Shown here: in pieces, positions 55,329 to 62,431 of the stretch | Layout: each line of letters opens with the position of its first letter | Numbering within the stretch: position 1 is the stretch's first letter | Assembly: GCA_021731815.1 (NCBI GenBank) | Contig: JAKFWO010000010.1 | Coordinates: 32,912-96,911 of the forward strand | DNA from: Hyphomonadaceae bacterium | GTDB lineage: Bacteria; Pseudomonadota; Alphaproteobacteria; Caulobacterales; Aquidulcibacteraceae | DNA length: 64,000 bases | Direction of reading: 5' to 3' | Position numbers and translations under genes: made by a program | Notes under the pieces: generated by a model | Told to the model about the DNA's origin: nothing | Seen by the model: only the letters and a program-made list of their open reading frames with translations | Databases searched by the model: none

Positions 55329-55370
55329 ATGTGTGGGCAGAGCGTTGAATGTGTGGGCAGAGCGTTGAGG
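55311..55370 (+). repeat. 20-bp tandem repeat spanning the putative anti-sigma stop codon (three copies)
   Basis: Copies GTATGGGCAGAGCGCTGAAT (55311-55330), GTGTGGGCAGAGCGTTGAAT (55331-55350) and GTGTGGGCAGAGCGTTGAGG (55351-55370). The first includes the stop codon of the upstream gene. The second and third differ only in the last two bases, so the later duplication is recent. Confidence 0.85.
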
Positions 55371-55450
55371 CCGGTGTGATCCATTCGGATCACGGCTGGG
55401 CGCATGGCCGCTGGCGGGCCTTGGCCGGTATCGAACGCAAGTGCGAATCC

Positions 55451-55521
55451 TGAATGATCCCGGTCCCTGAATGATCCCGGTCCCTGAACGATCCCGGCCA
55501 GAGAGACCGGGATCGTTCAGG
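55451..55521. terminator. Hairpin terminator candidate with a triplicated left arm
   Basis: The unit TGAATGATCCCGGTCCC occurs at 55451-55467 and 55468-55484, then TGAACGATCCCGGCC from 55485. The arm CCTGAACGATCCCGG (55483-55497) pairs perfectly over 15 bases with CCGGGATCGTTCAGG (55507-55521). Because the two upstream copies differ only by a T that can pair G-T, any of the three could form the left arm. It lies between convergent genes, so it would act as a bidirectional terminator; there is no T-run. Confidence 0.65.
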
Positions 55522-55543
55522 AAATCCGTCATGTGCAATGCGA

Positions 55544-56740
55544 TTATTCCGGCGCGCCCGACCGCCGCGGCGCGCGCAGGGGATTTACATCCGTCCCGAA
55601 CATCGAGGCAAAGGGCTGGTCCCGGACCATCACCGTCTCGCTGTCGCCAAAGCCGTTGAAGCGGGTCGCCATGGCTTCGCCATAGGCGCCGAGCATGCCG
55701 ATTTCGACGAAATCACCTTCGCGTGCATCTTCCGGCAGGAAAAACGGTCCCGGCATGACATCCATGGAATCGCAGGTCGGGCCATAAAAACCGAACGCAG
55801 CCAGATTGCGCGATGCCGCTCCCCTGGCCCGGTGCAGGCGCGTTGGGTAAAGCCATTTGCAATGAGCGGCGTCGAACAGGTTTCCATAGGCCCCGTCATT
55901 GAGATAGAGCTTGTCCCCCTTGCGCATTTCCACACGCGCCAGCACGGAGGCCGAATCCGCGACCAGCGCACGCCCGGGTTCGCACCACAATTCGGCATTG
56001 TTGTGGACCATCATGTCCTCGAAAGCACTGGCGATCGACTGGACATAATCGCGCATCGGCGGCGGTGTCTGGCCGGGATAGATGGCAGGAAACCCGCCCC
56101 CGACATCGACCACATCCACCGTCACGCCTGCGCGCGCGATAAGCCGCGAGGCTTCCACCATGGCCATTCGATAGGCACCGGGCCGCATCATCTGCGAACC
56201 GACATGGAAGGAGATCCCCAGACGCGCCGCCACGCGCCGGGCGGCGCGCAACAATTCAGGTGCGGTTTCCGGCCCCGCGCCGAATTTGTCGGTCAGCGGC
56301 AGATTGGCCCCGTCATTGGCGACACGCAGCCGCACAATGAGTTCGAGATCGCGGGCATTTCCGGTCTCGGCGAGGATTTTTTCAAGTTCCTCCCCGCAAT
56401 CGAGCACGAAACTGCGGACACCGAAATCGAAATAGGCACGCCGGATTGCCCGGCGCGATTTCACCGGATGCATGAATGCCAGTTTGGCATCGGGAAAACG
56501 TCCGGAAATCAGGGCGATTTCCGGCTCCGAAGCGACATCGAAATGCCGTATCCCCGCCTGATACACGGCATCAAGCGCCCACAAGGCCGGATTGGCCTTG
56601 ACAGCATAGAGCACCTGACCCGGGAAATTGTCGAGAAACCACGCGGCCGCGATCTGCGCTCGCTCAGGGCGTGCGCAGATGATCGGCCCATCAGACCGCA
56701 ACCCCCGGACTACGTCCAGGGCAGTATGGAAATTGTCCAA
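55544..56740 (-). CDS. PLP-dependent ornithine/lysine/diaminopimelate-type decarboxylase
   Basis: A fold-type III PLP decarboxylase of about 398 residues, most like ornithine/lysine decarboxylases that make putrescine or cadaverine. The PLP lysine is in VLYAVKANPALWAL; also seen are ISFHVGSQ, the phosphate-binding DVVDVGGGFPAIYPG, WCEPGRALVADS and the catalytic Cys region YGPTCDSMDVM, the last characteristic of ornithine decarboxylases. The start is unclear: no ATG is available; a TTG at 56740 has a GGGGG run upstream, and a GTG at 56785 is an in-frame alternative. An upstream speF-type RNA element might exist in relatives but I could not identify one here. Confidence 0.88.
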   Translation of the reverse strand: MDNFHTALDVVRGLRSDGPIICARPERAQIAAAWFLDNFPGQVLYAVKANPALWALDAVYQAGIRHFDVASEPEIALISGRFPDAKLAFMHPVKSRRAIRRAYFDFGVRSFVLDCGEELEKILAETGNARDLELIVRLRVANDGANLPLTDKFGAGPETAPELLRAARRVAARLGISFHVGSQMMRPGAYRMAMVEASRLIARAGVTVDVVDVGGGFPAIYPGQTPPPMRDYVQSIASAFEDMMVHNNAELWCEPGRALVADSASVLARVEMRKGDKLYLNDGAYGNLFDAAHCKWLYPTRLHRARGAASRNLAAFGFYGPTCDSMDVMPGPFFLPEDAREGDFVEIGMLGAYGEAMATRFNGFGDSETVMVRDQPFASMFGTDVNPLRAPRRSGAPE

Positions 56741-57202
56741 CGCACATAACCCCCAAGCTGAACGCCGCGTTCCGCGCGCGCTCACAATTGTTTCAACCCA
56801 GGCCGGCGTTAGTCGGACATGATTAATGCCAGGTCCGCACCCTTCGCCGCTTGTTGCGGGAGCTTACGCCGGGGCCGTGCCTTTTCCTGGCAATCACGCC
56901 TGCAGGAGACGCCAATTGCCGGGTCGAGGTCGGTCCCGAGTGGCCTGGGCCGAGGGGGCGTTAGTAGACTCTGTTTCCAGGTCCGCCGACGCGCTGTAAA
57001 TATGTCGAATGCGGGTGAATGTAAAGTCTTTCCGGCACAGTGTTTTCGCAGGGATCAGCGGATCGCCATTGATTTTTGGGCTGGTCATGGCAATATCGTC
57101 TGCAATGTATGTCTGCCGGGCTGAGTCGGGTGACGACTGGCTCAGGAAACAGCTTGGGCGTGTCGGCCTTTCGCCGCCGCCATTCGATTGAAAGAGGACG
57201 AA
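56741..57202. other. Divergent region between the decarboxylase and BI-1 genes
   Basis: About 460 bases with no gene I can support; two A/T-richer stretches (near 57000 and 57080) are likely promoter regions. The decarboxylase leader lies on the minus strand here; I looked for an obvious riboregulator fold and did not find one I could defend. Confidence 0.5.
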
Positions 57203-57967
57203 ATGAACGAGTTTGCACGTGGTCAAGGTACCGGCGGGTCGGGCTACGGGGCCGTTGGCCGCGCCGATATGGCGGTGGATGCCGGCCTGCGCGGTTTCAT
57301 GCTCGGCGTCTATAACAAGATGGCGCTGGGTCTGGCGCTGACGGCGATTCTGGCGCTGGCGGCTTCCAATAATGCCTTCGGTCTCATGCCTGGTCTCACC
57401 CAGACCCTGTTCACCGCGCCCTTGCTGTACATCATAATGTTCGGGCCGATCGCGCTGTTGCTCATCTCGTCCTTTGCGATGCGCAATCCCTCGCCCGTCA
57501 TGGCCAATGCCCTTTATTGGGGCGTGGTCAGCCTGATCGGTGTGGGCATGGGAGCGCTGGTTCTGGTCTATGCCCGTATTCCCAACGGCATGGAACTGAT
57601 TGCCAAGGCCTTTTTCATCACGTCGGCCGCCTTTGCCGGGCTTTCGCTCTATGGCTATACGACGAAAAAGGACCTTTCGGGCTGGGGCTCATTCCTCATC
57701 ATGGGGGTGATTGGCCTCGTCATTGCTGGCGTCGTGAACATCTTTTTGAAATCCTCGGCGCTGGATTTCGCGATTTCCGCGGTCGGGGTGCTGATATTCT
57801 CCGGGCTGGTGGCCTATGACACGCAAAATCTGAAGACCAGCTATTACCAGTTCCGTGGCGACAAGAATTCGATGTCGGTCGCGACCTCCTATGGCGCGCT
57901 CAGCCTCTATATCAATTTTATCAATCTGTTCCGGATGATCCTGAGCCTGATCAGCCCGCGGGACTGA
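57203..57967 (+). CDS. Bax inhibitor-1/YccA family membrane protein
   Basis: A 254-residue protein with about seven membrane helices of the BI-1/YbhL/YccA family, which modulate FtsH or ion leakage in bacteria. Marks: GLRGFMLGVYNKMALGLALTAILALA, MFGPIALLLISSFAMRNPSP, LYGYTTKKDLSGWGSFLIMGVIGLVIA, GVLIFSGLVAYDTQNLKTSYYQ and the C-terminal ALSLYINFINLFRMILSLISPRD. The ATG at 57203 has AGAGGACG upstream; a TTG five codons earlier is rejected. It is convergent with lpxC. Confidence 0.93.
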   Translation: MNEFARGQGTGGSGYGAVGRADMAVDAGLRGFMLGVYNKMALGLALTAILALAASNNAFGLMPGLTQTLFTAPLLYIIMFGPIALLLISSFAMRNPSPVMANALYWGVVSLIGVGMGALVLVYARIPNGMELIAKAFFITSAAFAGLSLYGYTTKKDLSGWGSFLIMGVIGLVIAGVVNIFLKSSALDFAISAVGVLIFSGLVAYDTQNLKTSYYQFRGDKNSMSVATSYGALSLYINFINLFRMILSLISPRD

Positions 57968-58343
57968 ACCGCCGGTCGGGCTTGCTTGCTGCGGGCCGAT
58001 CGCTGCGATGAGCCGGCCCATTGCGTTTCGACACTGACAAAGCTGGCCAGATCCCAGGACCGGGAGTCGGTTTGGTGTCTGGCCTGCTTTTGTTGTTTGA
58101 CGGCTATCGTCTCTGCTGCGCAAAACTGGTTTGCCGGTGATGTGGGTGGTTGGCGGGTGTGTCGGTGAGCGCCGCGTTTCCACGTGTCCGATGCCAGGAA
58201 TGCATGTGTCACCTCAGACACCAAGCCACCGGATCCGACCCGCCAGATCGTACCAGTCGCATCCGACCAGATCCTGAGAACGGGCCCCATCGTCAGAACG
58301 GAAAGCGGGGCAGCAGGGTGGTCAGGGTATCCAGGACCTGGGA
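57968..58343. other. Region between BI-1 and lpxC, no gene seen
   Basis: About 375 bases between convergent genes. I see no coding sequence and no clear terminator with a T-run. A loose direct repeat of about 22 bases (GATCCGACCCGCCAGATCGT and GCATCCGACCAGATCC, near 58229-58276) is present. Confidence 0.5.
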
Positions 58344-59390
58344 CTATTCAGTCGTTTCGGGTGCCAGTTCCCACGCCCAATTGTCGCTGTCCGACAGCAA
58401 GGCGCGCAGCAAGGCCCCGTTCAGCGCGTGGCCGGGCTGGCTGGCGCGGTAGGAGCCCCAGATTGGCCCGCCGGCCAGAGCCAGATCGCCGATCGCGTCG
58501 AGCAATTTGTGGCGCACAAATTCATCAGCGTGGCGCAGGCCTTCCGGATTGAGCACTTCCCCATCTGCCACCACCACCGCATTGTCCAGCGAGCCGCCAC
58601 GCGCCAGCCCGGCCTCACGCAGGGCTTCGACCTCATGGGCAAAGCCGAAAGTGCGGGCGAAGCTGATTTCGTTGACAAAAGCCTCGCGTTCCAGGGTAAA
58701 ATGCACGGATTGCCGGCCGATGGCGGCATCGGCGAAATCGATTTCGAGATCGAGATCGAGCCCGCATTCCTCGCGCGGCAGCAATTGCGCCACCCGTTCC
58801 GGCCCGTCGGGCGTGAGTGCGGGGGCACGGACCTCGATCGGCCGCAGAACCCGCAAATATCTCCGGCGCTCCCCGGTTTTCACGAGGCCAGCCCTCAGAA
58901 TCGCATCGCAAAAGGGCGCGGCTGAACCGTCCAGAATTGGCAATTCAGGCCCGTCGACGCGGATCTCGGCATCGTCCACGCCAAGGCCGGCCAAAGCGGC
59001 CAAAGCGTGCTCGACCAGCCGCACCACCCGCCCATCGCCGGCGTCGAGCGCCGTGCACAAATTGGAGGGCGTCAGATGGCGGATATGCGCGTCAACACCC
59101 GCTTCGTCGATTGCGATTTCGCTCCCATCGGTCTCGCCCGATGGGAGTGGGCTCTGGGCATTTCTCAGGATGAATACCAGTCCATGTCCGGCTTTGGCCG
59201 GTGCAAAGCGCACCCGACAGGGCTTGCCGGAATGAAGCCCGACGCCCGACAATTCCACTGGTTTTGCAATCGAAAAACGGGCCCGGGACGACAGGGCACC
59301 GGCGAGGCTGGATTGTGTCCACGCGCCATCGGGGTCCGAATTCATGGGCCGTGTCGGGATTAACGCTTCACTGCCATGAAGAATCGCCAT
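58344..59390 (-). CDS. lpxC: UDP-3-O-acyl-N-acetylglucosamine deacetylase
   Basis: The committed zinc deacetylase of lipid A synthesis. The 348-residue product has SIAKPVELSGVGLHSGKPCRVRFAPA, the zinc His in VRLVEHALAALAGLGVDDA, the ILDGSAAPF segment, SFARTFGFAHEVEALREAGLARGGSLDNAVV and the C-terminal zinc/catalytic motif FVRHKLLDAIGDLALAG. The ATG at 59390 has GGGGG seven bases upstream and is preferred over one at 59345. In many bacteria lpxC sits in the division and cell-wall cluster after ftsZ; here it stands alone, so it is displaced. Confidence 0.95.
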   Translation of the reverse strand: MAILHGSEALIPTRPMNSDPDGAWTQSSLAGALSSRARFSIAKPVELSGVGLHSGKPCRVRFAPAKAGHGLVFILRNAQSPLPSGETDGSEIAIDEAGVDAHIRHLTPSNLCTALDAGDGRVVRLVEHALAALAGLGVDDAEIRVDGPELPILDGSAAPFCDAILRAGLVKTGERRRYLRVLRPIEVRAPALTPDGPERVAQLLPREECGLDLDLEIDFADAAIGRQSVHFTLEREAFVNEISFARTFGFAHEVEALREAGLARGGSLDNAVVVADGEVLNPEGLRHADEFVRHKLLDAIGDLALAGGPIWGSYRASQPGHALNGALLRALLSDSDNWAWELAPETTE

Positions 59391-59625
59391 TACTTACCCC
59401 CGAATGTCCGAATTCCCGTGGGAAAACCCGTCCGGTTCCGTCACGCGCCCGCATCACGCGAAGCGCGATAACCGTTTTCCGAATTGGCCAGCCCCGACGA
59501 CCCCGCAGAAATTCAACCTAGTGCAGGGGGTGAAAGCCAACAAGTCAATGAATATTACGCTTTGTCATTTCCGCGGTGCAGCAGGCCGCGGATCCGACCG
59601 GGACCCATCCGCATGTGGTTCCGGT

Positions 59626-60675
59626 TCACTTCAGGCGCAAAAGTTCCGGATCGTAATTGGCCTGCGACAGGACCGCCCTCGCATCGCGCAACATAATCAA
59701 TGAAGTGGCCGCGGAGCTCTTGTCCACTGCGCCGGCAAAAAAGGCCGCCGCGAGCCGGTAGCCATAGAGGCGGGCAAGGTCGAGTGCGTCAGCGGCAGAA
59801 GGTGGCCGGCTGGTGCGCCGCCCGGTTCTCGCCCAGCCGGTAAAATCTGTGCCGTCGGCGGCCGCCACAAAGGCTTCCCAATGGATCGGCTCCAAAGGGG
59901 CAAGTTCGGCAAAGCGCGCCGCATCCGGCAGGCGGCCGGTGAGATGTTCAGCAAAAAACTCCGCCTGGCCTTCGATCAGCGCAAATTCCAGGAGCCCCGG
60001 CGCATTTGTGAGCCCCGCACCGCGATCGCTGTCGGCCTGGGCAGACAAGGCCAGTGCCCGAATGCCGAAGGCCGGAAGATCCCCCGGCGGACGCAGTTTT
60101 TGCGCAATATCCGGAACCAGTTCCGCAAGCGGTGCATCCGGCGTACGCCCGAAAAAATCGGCAGCGATCGCAAGGATGAAGGAGCCATCCGAAGCGGTAC
60201 TGCGTGCACCCCAATCGGTCAGCCCGCCCATCACGATGTCGATTTCCGCCGCCGGCAATGCAGGAAAGAGTGCCCTGAATTTTTCTGCCGCCGCAGCAAG
60301 CGCCGTGCCCGCGCGCTCGAATTCGGGCGTGAGCTTTCGCAAATGGGCGTGATAGGCTTTGGTCGCTGCGGCGCGCGCCAGCAGGGTTCGGGCATCAGAA
60401 ATGCGGTCAGGCGCGAACGCGGCGAGCCCCGGGCTGGCCTTGCCGAGATATTCAGACGCAAGCCTTGCTTCGGCGTCCCGCGGGCCGGCAGTTTCCAGTG
60501 CCCTGACAAAGCGGAGAAGGTCGCCGGTTTCCACCCTGGTTCTGGTTTCCACCCTGGATCTGGTTTCCACCCTGGTACTGGTTTCCACCCTGGATCTGGC
60601 CTGATCGTTCTGCGCGCTGACCGTAGTCGCAAACAGGGAGACAGTGGCAATGAGGGCGAGAATTCGCCGCATCAT
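59626..60675 (-). CDS. Exported protein with N-terminal hexapeptide repeats, function unknown
   Basis: A 349-residue protein with a signal sequence (RRILALIATVSLFATTVSAQ) followed immediately by a tandem hexapeptide (RVETST, RVETRS, RVETRT, RVETGD) encoded by the 18-bp repeat at 60526-60597. The rest is an Ala-rich helical protein. The segment FALIEGQAEFFAEHLTGRLPDA recalls the EGxAxF helix of DUF2268-type putative zinc proteases, but no HExxH motif exists anywhere, so if related it is a pseudo-enzyme. It overlaps the gene upstream by four bases (ATGA), giving a two-gene operon. Confidence 0.65.
   Translation of the reverse strand: MMRRILALIATVSLFATTVSAQNDQARSRVETSTRVETRSRVETRTRVETGDLLRFVRALETAGPRDAEARLASEYLGKASPGLAAFAPDRISDARTLLARAAATKAYHAHLRKLTPEFERAGTALAAAAEKFRALFPALPAAEIDIVMGGLTDWGARSTASDGSFILAIAADFFGRTPDAPLAELVPDIAQKLRPPGDLPAFGIRALALSAQADSDRGAGLTNAPGLLEFALIEGQAEFFAEHLTGRLPDAARFAELAPLEPIHWEAFVAAADGTDFTGWARTGRRTSRPPSAADALDLARLYGYRLAAAFFAGAVDKSSAATSLIMLRDARAVLSQANYDPELLRLK
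60526..60597 (-). repeat. 18-bp coding tandem repeat (four copies)
   Basis: Read on the plus strand, GGTTTCCACCCTGG followed by TTCT, ATCT, TACT or ATCT recurs at 60526, 60544, 60562 and 60580, each 18 bases. It encodes a six-residue repeat just after the signal sequence of the gene at 59626-60675. Being a multiple of three it can expand or contract without a frameshift. Confidence 0.9.
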
Positions 60676-61553
60676 GATGCTCCCGTTGCGGATTCGGCGA
60701 AATCCGGCGTGACAGGCGGAAAGCCGTCGGGGCCGGGCAATTGGCCCGGAGCCGGCTGGCCGCCGAACGATGTCATCCAGTCGCCGGACAAATATTGGCG
60801 GAATTCCGCTTCTGGAACAAAGGCATCATAGGGGCCTTCCGCATAGGAACCGATTGCATGGGGATCGAACAGAAAGATCATGCCCGCGAAAGTGCCGGGC
60901 TTTTCGGCGCGAACGAGGGTCAAAGGCGCATTGGCCGCGTCGGGGCACTCAAAGGTCTCGGTCGGGTCCAGCCCCGCGCGCGTCAGGCGCTCGGCCTTGG
61001 CTTTGCGCAAATTGGTGCAGACCAGCTCCTTGAGTGCAGCGGCGGAATCGGCGTGAGCAAACAGGCGTGTGAAATCCACGGCCTCGCCGCGCGCGAGATT
61101 CCAGATCAGGCTTTTTCGTATAATATTGGGATGGGCACCGCCGGTCGCGAGCTGAATTGCGCCCTCATAGCTGACAATCGTGCCCGCAGATGCGGTCTCG
61201 CGCCAGGACACCGTCATGCCGCAGGGGCGGAATTCCACTCCGTCCTGTTGCAATTCCTGGCGGGTGATTTCGCAGCCGCGGGATGTCTCCGCAAACAGGA
61301 CCCGTGCCTCCTGCGCCAGCCGGTCGCGGATCTGGGCCAATTTCGGGGAAGCATCGGGAAAGCGAAATTGCAGGGAAGCGGCGGGATCGCTGGCCGAAAA
61401 TGTGAACGGCACGGGCGGCGGGGCTTCGGACCCCGGCGGTGCCGTTTTCTGGCCGCCACAGGCAGCAAGTCCGACCAGGCAGGCAGCGGCGAATGCCGTC
61501 AGAATCATGCGCGGCACGGATTTTCCGGCAGGAATTGGATGGGCAAGCGGCAT
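60672..61553 (-). CDS. DUF3298-family lipoprotein
   Basis: A 293-residue predicted lipoprotein: signal region ending in the lipobox GLAAC, then a Pro-rich linker and a domain with VSYEGAIQLATGGAHPNIIRKSLIWNLARGEAVDFTRLFAHADS, the DUF3298 (RsiV-like) pattern GGAHPN...NLxxG. Four other cysteines (in SRGCEIT, EFRPCGMT, ELVCTNL and TFECPDA) could form disulphides. The ATG at 61553 has GGAG upstream; longer frames exist but are less likely. It is the first gene of a pair with the repeat-bearing protein downstream. Function is unknown. Confidence 0.72.
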   Translation of the reverse strand: MPLAHPIPAGKSVPRMILTAFAAACLVGLAACGGQKTAPPGSEAPPPVPFTFSASDPAASLQFRFPDASPKLAQIRDRLAQEARVLFAETSRGCEITRQELQQDGVEFRPCGMTVSWRETASAGTIVSYEGAIQLATGGAHPNIIRKSLIWNLARGEAVDFTRLFAHADSAAALKELVCTNLRKAKAERLTRAGLDPTETFECPDAANAPLTLVRAEKPGTFAGMIFLFDPHAIGSYAEGPYDAFVPEAEFRQYLSGDWMTSFGGQPAPGQLPGPDGFPPVTPDFAESATGAS

Positions 61554-61748
61554 GAGAATCTCCGGGCAGAAACAGCGGATGGGGGCAAACCCGGCATGTT
61601 TCATGTCCCACCGAATGCCCGGCCTTGATGGGCGATGCAAATGATTTTGTGCGAATCCCGATACGCGAATTCGGGCGGCTTCCGGGGCAATCAGGATTGA
61701 AATCGCAGCTTTCCCTTTGCTGATTTTCTGTTTATAAGGCGGATCGCG

Positions 61749-61815
61749 CAGGAAACATGGTCACACAATCCATGGTTCCTGTCTCGGGTGGCCCGGCGCA
61801 AGCCGGGCCTTTTTT
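61749..61815 (+). terminator. Hairpin followed by a canonical Rho-independent terminator in the trcR leader
   Basis: The first hairpin pairs CAGGAAACATGG (61749-61760) with CCATGGTTCCTG (61770-61781), 11 of 12 bases. The second pairs GGCCCGGC (61790-61797) with GCCGGGCC (61802-61809) around GCAA and is followed by TTTTTTG, a textbook terminator. It ends 22 bases before the trcR ATG, and no plus-strand gene lies upstream, so it must act on the trcR leader (attenuation) or end a short RNA that starts inside this region. Confidence 0.8.
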
Positions 61816-61837
61816 GTTCTGTCGACAGGAAATGCTC

Positions 61838-62431
61838 ATGGTTACGACCGTTTTGATGCCCAAGGCGACAGCCCGATGGCTGGTTGACAATACTTCGCTG
61901 ACCTGGGAGCAGATCGGCGATTTTTGCGGCCTGCACTGGCTCGAGGTCAAGGGGATTGCCGATGGCGAAGTGGCCCAGCATATGCGCGGATTCGACCCGG
62001 TGGCGGCCGGCCAATTGAGTCGCGACGAAATTGCCAAAGGCGAGCAGGACGAGACCTGGCGTCTGAAAGCACGCGAACAGATGAAACTCAATCTGCCCGA
62101 AAAGAAGCGCAAGACGGCCCGTTTCGTCCCCATTTCACGCCGCCAGGACCGGCCGGATGCCATTTTGTGGATGCTGCGCAACCATCCGGAAATCGTCGAT
62201 GCCCAGCTCACCCGATTGCTCGGCACCACCAAGAACACGATCGAATCCGTGCGCGGTCGCACGCATTGGAACATGCCCAATATCAAGGCGGTGGATCCGG
62301 TAACCATCGGCCTGTGCACCCAGATCGAGCTCGATGCCGTGGTGAAGAAAGCCGCCGATGCCAAAGCGAAGGAAGCAGCCAAGGCCGCAAAGCTCGCCGA
62401 AGGCCCCGGGCTGAAGCCGGTTACGGAGTAG
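61838..62431 (+). CDS. trcR: TrcR/DUF1013 cell-cycle transcriptional regulator
   Basis: A 197-residue DNA-binding regulator of the DUF1013 family, restricted to alphaproteobacteria and described as the cell-cycle regulator TrcR. Marks: VLMPKATARWLVDNTSLTWEQIGDFCGLHWLEVKGIADGEVA (helix-turn-helix like), GFDPVAAGQLSRDEI, PISRRQDRPDAILWMLRNHPEIVDAQLTRLLGTTKNTIESVRGRTHWNMPNI. The C-terminal tail is Ala/Lys-rich. Of two close ATGs (61832 and 61838) the second has AGGA seven bases upstream. Its leader contains a terminator. It ends in an 11-base overlap with the FG-GAP gene on the other strand. Confidence 0.9.
   Translation: MVTTVLMPKATARWLVDNTSLTWEQIGDFCGLHWLEVKGIADGEVAQHMRGFDPVAAGQLSRDEIAKGEQDETWRLKAREQMKLNLPEKKRKTARFVPISRRQDRPDAILWMLRNHPEIVDAQLTRLLGTTKNTIESVRGRTHWNMPNIKAVDPVTIGLCTQIELDAVVKKAADAKAKEAAKAAKLAEGPGLKPVTE

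Noticed and set aside
56741..57202. speF-type riboregulator upstream of the decarboxylase
   Set aside because: Sought because alphaproteobacterial ornithine decarboxylase genes can carry one, but I could not identify the conserved stems with confidence.
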